Source of the DNA: Paenibacillus_G elgii_A
Lineage (GTDB): Bacteria; Bacillota; Bacilli; Paenibacillales; NBRC-103111
DNA: 64,000 bases
Direction: 5' to 3'
NCBI GenBank assembly: GCA_042219835.1
Contig: JBHJMN010000033.1
Location: 9,167-73,166 of the forward strand
Below the pieces are notes generated by a model, which saw only the letters and a list, made by a program, of their open reading frames with translations, was not told where the DNA came from and ran no database searches. Positions 59,725 to 64,000 of the stretch are shown here, in pieces. A program made the translations under genes and the position numbers. Each line of letters starts with the position of its first letter. Within the stretch, counting starts at the first letter, position 1.

Positions 59725-60609
59725 ATGCAGGCGGGTCTTAAAAATGCCAAGCAGCATTCCAAATTAAAGTTGCCCAAACTGGTAATGCGCGCCGTCTTTA
59801 TTGTATTGGGGGCGGCGCTCGTCTCGGTCGGACTGGAAAACTTTTTGGTGCCCAATAAAATCATTGACGGGGGAATCGTGGGCATCTCGATTATTAGCTC
59901 CCATTTATCGGGTATTCCGATCGGCGTATTTCTTTTATTACTCAACCTTCCGTTTCTGTTTATCGGCTACAAGCAAATCGGAAAAACGTTCGCGTTATCT
60001 ACCTTATTTGCGGTTGCCCTTATGTCCTTGGGCACATGGCTGCTTCATCCGGTTCCTCCGCTAACAAACGATCCGTTGCTTGCGGCGGTGTTCGGGGGGA
60101 TTATTGTCGGCATCGGCGTCGGCATGGTCATCCGTTCGGGCGGCTCGCTCGACGGCACGGAAATTATGGCCATTCTATTCAGTAAGAAGCTGCCGTTCTC
60201 GGTCGGCGAAGTAGTCATGTTTTTTAACCTGTTCATCCTGAGCAGCGCCGGTTTCGTGTTCGGATGGGATCACGCGATGTATTCGCTGATCGCGTATTAC
60301 ATCGCCTTCAAGCTGATCGACATTACGATCGAAGGCTTTGACGAATCCAAATCGGTTTGGATTATCAGCGAGAACAGCCGCGAGCTCGGAGAAGCCATTA
60401 TGAACCGTTTGGGCCGCGGCGTCACGTATTTGCAAGGCGAAGGCGGCTTTACCGGCGGCAACAAGCTGGTCATCTTCTGCGTCATCAACCGGTTGGAAGA
60501 AGCGAAGCTGAAGTCGATCGTCGAGGAGCTCGATGAAACCGCGTTTCTCGCAGTCGGCAATATCCACGACGTGCAGGGCGGACGCTTTAAGAAAAAGGAT
60601 ATTCACTAA
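59725..60609 (+). CDS. YitT family membrane protein
   Basis: A 294-residue protein with five or six membrane segments (VLGAALVSVGLENFLVPNKI, GGIVGISIISSHLSGIPIG) and a soluble C-terminal DUF2179 domain (about 215-285) with GRGVTYLQGEGGFTGGNK. The function of this common Firmicutes family is unresolved. AAGGGGGAG precedes ATG 59725. Confidence 0.9.
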   Translation: MQAGLKNAKQHSKLKLPKLVMRAVFIVLGAALVSVGLENFLVPNKIIDGGIVGISIISSHLSGIPIGVFLLLLNLPFLFIGYKQIGKTFALSTLFAVALMSLGTWLLHPVPPLTNDPLLAAVFGGIIVGIGVGMVIRSGGSLDGTEIMAILFSKKLPFSVGEVVMFFNLFILSSAGFVFGWDHAMYSLIAYYIAFKLIDITIEGFDESKSVWIISENSRELGEAIMNRLGRGVTYLQGEGGFTGGNKLVIFCVINRLEEAKLKSIVEELDETAFLAVGNIHDVQGGRFKKKDIH

Positions 60610-60613
60610 GGGG

Positions 60614-60658
60614 AAAAACCGTCACGGCCATTCGTTCAAGGCTGCGGACGGTTTTTTT
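60614..60658 (+). terminator. Rho-independent terminator
   Basis: AAAAACCGTC (60614-60623) pairs with GACGGTTTTT (60647-60656), followed by further T residues. Confidence 0.85.
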
Positions 60659-60687
60659 GTCATGAAACCAAGGAGGACCTCCAGCAA

Positions 60688-61377
60688 TCAATAGTAGCGG
60701 CGGGCGCCGAGATATTTGGGCCCCCAGTAGCTGTTATCCAGCTTTTGTACGGCGATTCCGGCAGAGCGGGTAGCGGAGATAAACTCGCCGTTGCCCATAT
60801 AGATGCCGACGTGGGTGACAACGCCAGGCTCGTTTAATCCGAAGAATACCCAATCGCCGGGCATGAGACGATCCCGGTCAACCGCAAAGCCCATACCGGC
60901 CATGACGGACGAGCTGGCCCGGGGCATGGGGACTCCGTGCTTCGAGAGCAAGTAGTAGATAAAACCGGAGCAATCGAAGCCGGCAGGCGTGCTTCCGCCC
61001 CAAACGTACGGCGTGCCTATGTATCGTGTCGCATTTGCGAGGACGGACTTCTTCACAAGAGCTCGGGACAGCGCGATCCGCGTCGTTCTGTCAGCGGCGC
61101 CGGTAACCGGCAAACTGTAAGCTTGCTGAAAGGAGCGGACGGCCTGCGCCGTAAACTGGCCGTAATACCCGGTGGCGTTCGGGTAGGTGAAATACCCAAG
61201 CGTTTGAAGATTTTGCTGCAGTTGCGTCACCGCCGTTCCGGAAACGCCTTGGGATAGGACCGCTGTGGTTTGTTCGGCAGCCGCGTAAGTCAAATCCGGG
61301 AACACGGAGGGGACCGCGATCAGGCAAGAGGCGGCGACCGTTAGCAGCAATCTTTTTGAGAACGCTTTCTTAAACAA
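60688..61377 (-). CDS. NlpC/P60 cell-wall peptidase with peptidoglycan-binding domain
   Basis: A 229-residue exported protein: signal peptide (about 1-33, cleavage near TYAAA), a peptidoglycan-binding domain (about 45-105; QGVSGTAVTQLQQNLQTLGY, then VRSFQQAYSLP) and an NlpC/P60 domain (about 115-229) with Cys in GFDCSGFIYYLL and His in VTHVGIYMGNGEFISA. It begins with TTG 61377 behind AAGGAGTTGAAG. It is divergent from cotJA. Confidence 0.9.
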   Translation of the reverse strand: MFKKAFSKRLLLTVAASCLIAVPSVFPDLTYAAAEQTTAVLSQGVSGTAVTQLQQNLQTLGYFTYPNATGYYGQFTAQAVRSFQQAYSLPVTGAADRTTRIALSRALVKKSVLANATRYIGTPYVWGGSTPAGFDCSGFIYYLLSKHGVPMPRASSSVMAGMGFAVDRDRLMPGDWVFFGLNEPGVVTHVGIYMGNGEFISATRSAGIAVQKLDNSYWGPKYLGARRYY

Positions 61378-61499
61378 AAAGCTTCAACTCCTTTTTTCCT
61401 TCTGCAGGGGGCAGATGAAGTTGTTGTCATTTTATACGCATAATGGACGAGCGGCAATGTATAAATATTGGTAGATTGCTAAAGGAGGCATTTCCGGCC

Positions 61500-61703
61500 A
61501 TGGATCTTGAGAAAGAATGGTATCCGTACGTCAGTCCCTTCGACCCTTGTCCGCCGATTATGGTTAAGACCTATGTTATTCCGCCAAATCTGTATATTCA
61601 GTTTCAACCGCCGGGGCTTCCTCAATATCCCCCGCTTCAGGCGCTCCGGTGCGGTACGCTCTGGCCTGTGCTGTATAGTCCATACGAATCCAAACATTGC
61701 TGA
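61500..61703 (+). CDS. cotJA: Spore coat associated protein CotJA
   Basis: A 67-residue proline- and tyrosine-rich coat protein: FDPCPPIMVKTYVIPPNLYI, then QPPGLPQYPPLQALRCGTLW. AAAGGAGG fits ATG 61500; the frame from 61443 starts before that site. First gene of the cotJABC operon, expressed in the mother cell in Bacillus. Confidence 0.93.
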   Translation: MDLEKEWYPYVSPFDPCPPIMVKTYVIPPNLYIQFQPPGLPQYPPLQALRCGTLWPVLYSPYESKHC

Positions 61704-61723
61704 AAAGACAGGAGGTGAACGGC

Positions 61724-61987
61724 ATGAAACAACCGCTGCCCCCCCATTACTACACACTGTTGGAAGAGCTGCAAGCGATCGATTTCGTGCTGGTGGAGCT
61801 GACACTCTACTTGGATACGCACCCTGAAGACGCCCAGGCGTTGGAGCAGTTTAATCAATGTGCGCAGCAGCGCCAGCTTCTGGCCCAACGGTACGAGTCC
61901 GAATTCGGTCCGCTTTTGCAGTATGGCCGCAGCTATTCGGGATATCCATGGCAATGGTGGGAGCCGCCGTGGCCGTGGCAGGTCTGA
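61724..61987 (+). CDS. cotJB: Spore coat protein CotJB
   Basis: An 87-residue helical protein, YYTLLEELQAIDFVLVELTL then YLDTHPED, with a tryptophan/proline-rich C-terminus (YPWQWWEPPWPWQV). ATG 61724 follows GGAGGTGA. It sits between CotJA and CotJC, with which it forms the CotJ coat component. Confidence 0.93.
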   Translation: MKQPLPPHYYTLLEELQAIDFVLVELTLYLDTHPEDAQALEQFNQCAQQRQLLAQRYESEFGPLLQYGRSYSGYPWQWWEPPWPWQV

Positions 61988-62020
61988 TTCAAGGCCGAAC
62001 GAGGAAAGGGGACTTGAGCG

Positions 62021-62590
62021 ATGTGGATCTATGAGAAAAAGCTGCAATACCCGGTCAGGGTCAGCAAGTGCGATCCGCGCATGGCAAAGCTGCTGATCGA
62101 GCAGTACGGCGGTGCGGACGGCGAGCTGGCGGCCGCGCTGCGTTATTTGAATCAGCGTTATACGATACCGGATAAAGTGATCGGGGTTCTGACGGACATC
62201 GGGACGGAGGAATTCGCCCATTTGGAAATGATTGCCACAATGGTCTACAAGCTGACCAAAGACGCCACGACGGAACAGCTGAAGGCCGCAGGACTAGACC
62301 AGCATTACGTGAATCACGATCGGGCGCTGCATTACAATAACGCGGCGGGTATACCGTGGACGGCTACCTATATTCAGGCGAAAGGCGATCCGATTGCCGA
62401 CTTGTATGAGGACATCGCCGCGGAGGAAAAAGCTCGCGCCACTTATCAATGGCTGATCGACATGACGGATGACACGGATTTGCAGGACGGTCTGAAATTT
62501 TTGCGCGAGCGTGAAGTCATTCATTCGCTCCGCTTCCGCGAGGCGGTAGAGATTTTGAAGGCGGAGCAGGGGGCGAAAAAAGTGTTTTAA
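62021..62590 (+). CDS. cotJC: Spore coat protein CotJC, manganese-catalase family
   Basis: A 189-residue ferritin-like protein of the manganese catalase family. Likely metal ligands lie in DGELAAALRYLNQRY, GTEEFAHLEMI and DIAAEEKARATYQWL, with a last motif REREVIHSLRF. It is incorporated in the spore coat and may remove peroxide. GGAAAGGGGAC precedes ATG 62021. Last gene of cotJABC. Confidence 0.94.
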   Translation: MWIYEKKLQYPVRVSKCDPRMAKLLIEQYGGADGELAAALRYLNQRYTIPDKVIGVLTDIGTEEFAHLEMIATMVYKLTKDATTEQLKAAGLDQHYVNHDRALHYNNAAGIPWTATYIQAKGDPIADLYEDIAAEEKARATYQWLIDMTDDTDLQDGLKFLREREVIHSLRFREAVEILKAEQGAKKVF

Positions 62591-62596
62591 AGCGAA

Positions 62597-62635
62597 CAGG
62601 GCAGCCTATCTTGGCGTGCCCTGCTGTAATTTTTC
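62597..62635 (+). terminator. Terminator of cotJABC
   Basis: CAGGGCA (62597-62603) pairs with TGCCCTG (62617-62623), followed by CTGTAATTTTT. It overlaps the 3' end of the HNH gene remnant. Confidence 0.65.
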
Positions 62636-63210
62636 GATTAAATGTCCAAACTCCTCAAATAAGTCCGGATTATCCCGAATAATCCAACGCTTAAATGCCG
62701 TAAATGGAATATCTTGAAAGTGATATAGTTCGTCAAGCAGCCTGCTCTTCAAGTTCTGAGCTTCTATGGTTTTAAGCGCAGTCCTTCCTCCGAAAACTTC
62801 CCGCAATAGTTCGATAGTGTGATGAACTATTTGGTCATCCCGCAAAGGAGTGAAAACAGCAGATGCTTTAGGGTAAGGGTCCTTTCGATAATGAATCCAT
62901 CGTTCCACATCATGGGATGGGTCGGTGCAATTTAAGATATCATCATATTTGGCGCCTTTTATGTTGTTGCAATGACCGCAAGCATAGAATAGGTTTGTCC
63001 AATCGAATTCCAACTCCCGGTCGCCTTTATGACCTTGAAATGTTCCACGTTGATCGTCGTGGGCTCTTTCAACTCATAAATATAGCATTTGTTTTTAAAA
63101 TCTTCTTTAATACGTTTGATGACTTCCGGCGTGCGATAGGTTCCCGGGACTTTGGCCTTTTCTTGAACGAGACAAGCCGGTCTTGGCATAGATTTTGGCA
63201 AATGAATCAA
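62606..63210 (-). pseudogene. HNH endonuclease, PtuB-like, frameshifted
   Basis: Two overlapping frames together give one HNH protein of about 200 residues. The first (TTG 63210) reads to NVEHF; the second continues GHKGDRELEFDWTNLFYACG, then HCNNIKG and a helical C-terminus ending LQQGTPR. One base is missing near 63035. In addition the expected CxxC zinc pair reads CYIY, because a codon at 63076-63078 is TAT rather than TGT. The start overlaps the ATPase stop (TTGA), the coupling expected of a PtuA-PtuB module. As read, the gene cannot make the full nuclease. Confidence 0.8.
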
Positions 63211-64000
63211 CGGGGATCACTCTTTCTCTGTAATTCAAATTGCGTATACTTTAGTTTGATTTCTTTTCCAAAGTCATCGGGAATATGTTTCAAGTAATTC
63301 CGGAGGTCGTAGATTTCAATTTCCTCTTCTTCCGTCAGACTGCTTCTTTGTGCCAAGTCGATGTATCGTCCCAGTTTTTCCTTAGCTTCTTTGGAGTACA
63401 TATCAACGTTAAAATAATTTTCGACGATACTTTCATAGGAGTAAGCCGATGGATCGGTCAGATGAAGCTTTGTTTCGAGATCATACACAACTGCATTGCT
63501 CAAAGAGTTGATGACAAATGGCGAATGGGTTGCAACGATGAATTGTACGTTTGGAAAAAACCTTGTTAGAAACGGAAGTATCTTTTTCTGTAAGCTGATG
63601 TGCAAATGAGTCTCGGGCTCGTCAATTAAAACGATACCTTGAACATTATAGTTTTTGGTGCGTCTCCATTCCATACGGATAATCAGATCGCTCAAAATAT
63701 TAAGTATGGCCGTATATCCGTCCGAAAGCTCTGTCAGTTCAAAAGGTTCCTTATTCGGCTCATGAATTAAAAATTGGTACTCTCTGTAATTAAAGTTGAG
63801 TGACAATTGAGGTCTTTCCAATACTTCTCTAAGACAGGATTCGAACTGGTTAAACCATTCTTCAATATTCTGAGCGTATTGATTGTCATTTTCGTCCTTG
63901 GCAAACGCTTTTTCAGCTTTCAAATTGACCAGATATTGCAAAAATCGGTTACTGGGGCTGACGTCATCAATGCGGTAGCTTTTATTCGTATCTATTTTTT
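63207..64000 (-). CDS. AAA/OLD-type ATPase, PtuA-like (N-terminal part outside window)
   Basis: The C-terminal ~264 residues of an ATPase whose frame is still open at the window edge. Seen: the signature-like FELTELSDGYTAILNILSDL, Walker B GIVLIDEPETHLH, and the switch FIVATHSPFVINSL, followed by a helical C-terminal region. Walker A must lie beyond base 64000. With the HNH gene directly downstream it resembles the PtuA ATPase of Septu-type or retron-associated anti-phage modules. Other ATPase-HNH pairs remain possible, since half the protein is unseen. Confidence 0.75.
   Translation of the reverse strand, partial: KIDTNKSYRIDDVSPSNRFLQYLVNLKAEKAFAKDENDNQYAQNIEEWFNQFESCLREVLERPQLSLNFNYREYQFLIHEPNKEPFELTELSDGYTAILNILSDLIIRMEWRRTKNYNVQGIVLIDEPETHLHISLQKKILPFLTRFFPNVQFIVATHSPFVINSLSNAVVYDLETKLHLTDPSAYSYESIVENYFNVDMYSKEAKEKLGRYIDLAQRSSLTEEEEIEIYDLRNYLKHIPDDFGKEIKLKYTQFELQRKSDPR

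Noticed and set aside
1..64000. CRISPR arrays, tRNA or rRNA genes, replication origin
   Set aside because: Read through for regularly spaced repeats, cloverleaf-like blocks and conserved rRNA segments; none were seen.

Overview
The window looks like chromosome of an endospore-forming member of the Firmicutes, most likely Paenibacillaceae. The evidence is a small acid-soluble spore protein (SspH type) behind a sigma-G-like promoter, the spore coat operon cotJABC, YtvI, a sufCDSUB operon in Bacillus order, lutABC, YunC- and YunD-like proteins, AGGAGG-type ribosome binding sites throughout, and a GC-rich background. No rRNA, tRNA, CRISPR array, transposase or replication origin was seen. The genus is inferred from gene content only.

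Layout. 1-5.1 kb: an FTR1-type iron permease broken by one in-frame stop, a hypothetical gene, a DUF423 membrane protein, a PAS-GGDEF-EAL protein and a hypothetical gene. 5.1-9.0 kb: a clearly AT-rich island of small orphan genes (lipoprotein, DUF6678-like protein, an unknown, a pentapeptide-repeat protein) and gene debris. 9.1-14.8 kb: YunC-like protein, alpha/beta hydrolase, lutR-lutABC (lactate oxidation) and sspH. 14.8-17.8 kb: a SulP anion transporter, an ArsR-type repressor and a protein with eight clustered cysteines; their promoters share a repeat. 18-21.4 kb: pxpBCA (5-oxoprolinase) and pcp (pyroglutamyl peptidase), a complete route from pyroglutamyl peptides to glutamate. 21.4-28.2 kb: four tandem, closely related sugar-type solute-binding lipoproteins without permeases. 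28.4-33.4 kb: a divergent IclR regulator heading an SDR-FAH-UxaA(N)-UxaA(C)-SDR operon that fits non-phosphorylative breakdown of a deoxy-sugar acid such as L-fuconate or L-rhamnonate. 33.6-41 kb: a PilZ-like protein, rpiR-nagB-nagA (amino sugar), mtnK-mtnA (methionine salvage), two small membrane proteins and a DUF1802 protein. 41-46.4 kb: sufCDSUB behind a Fur-like dyad. 46.5-62.6 kb: a secreted protein, an NlpC/P60 lipoprotein, two HD-GYP proteins, moeB with a moaD-moaE fusion, a YunD-type phosphoesterase, uppP, an HxlR regulator, YfkAB, a CNNM/CorC protein, YtvI, YitT, a second NlpC/P60 protein and cotJABC. 62.6-64 kb: an ATPase plus HNH pair resembling PtuA/PtuB anti-phage modules; the HNH gene is frameshifted and the ATPase runs off the window.

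How the parts connect. The peptide route (pcp plus pxp), the amino-sugar route (nag), the proposed deoxy-sugar route and lactate oxidation (lut) suggest a scavenger of polymers and cell debris. Iron handling shows a broken permease beside an apparently iron-controlled Fe-S assembly operon. The most unusual features are the stop codon inside the REGLE motif of the permease, the three-promoter ArsR/SulP/Cys-rich module, the quadruplicated binding proteins with a conserved upstream dyad, and the decaying PtuAB-like pair.
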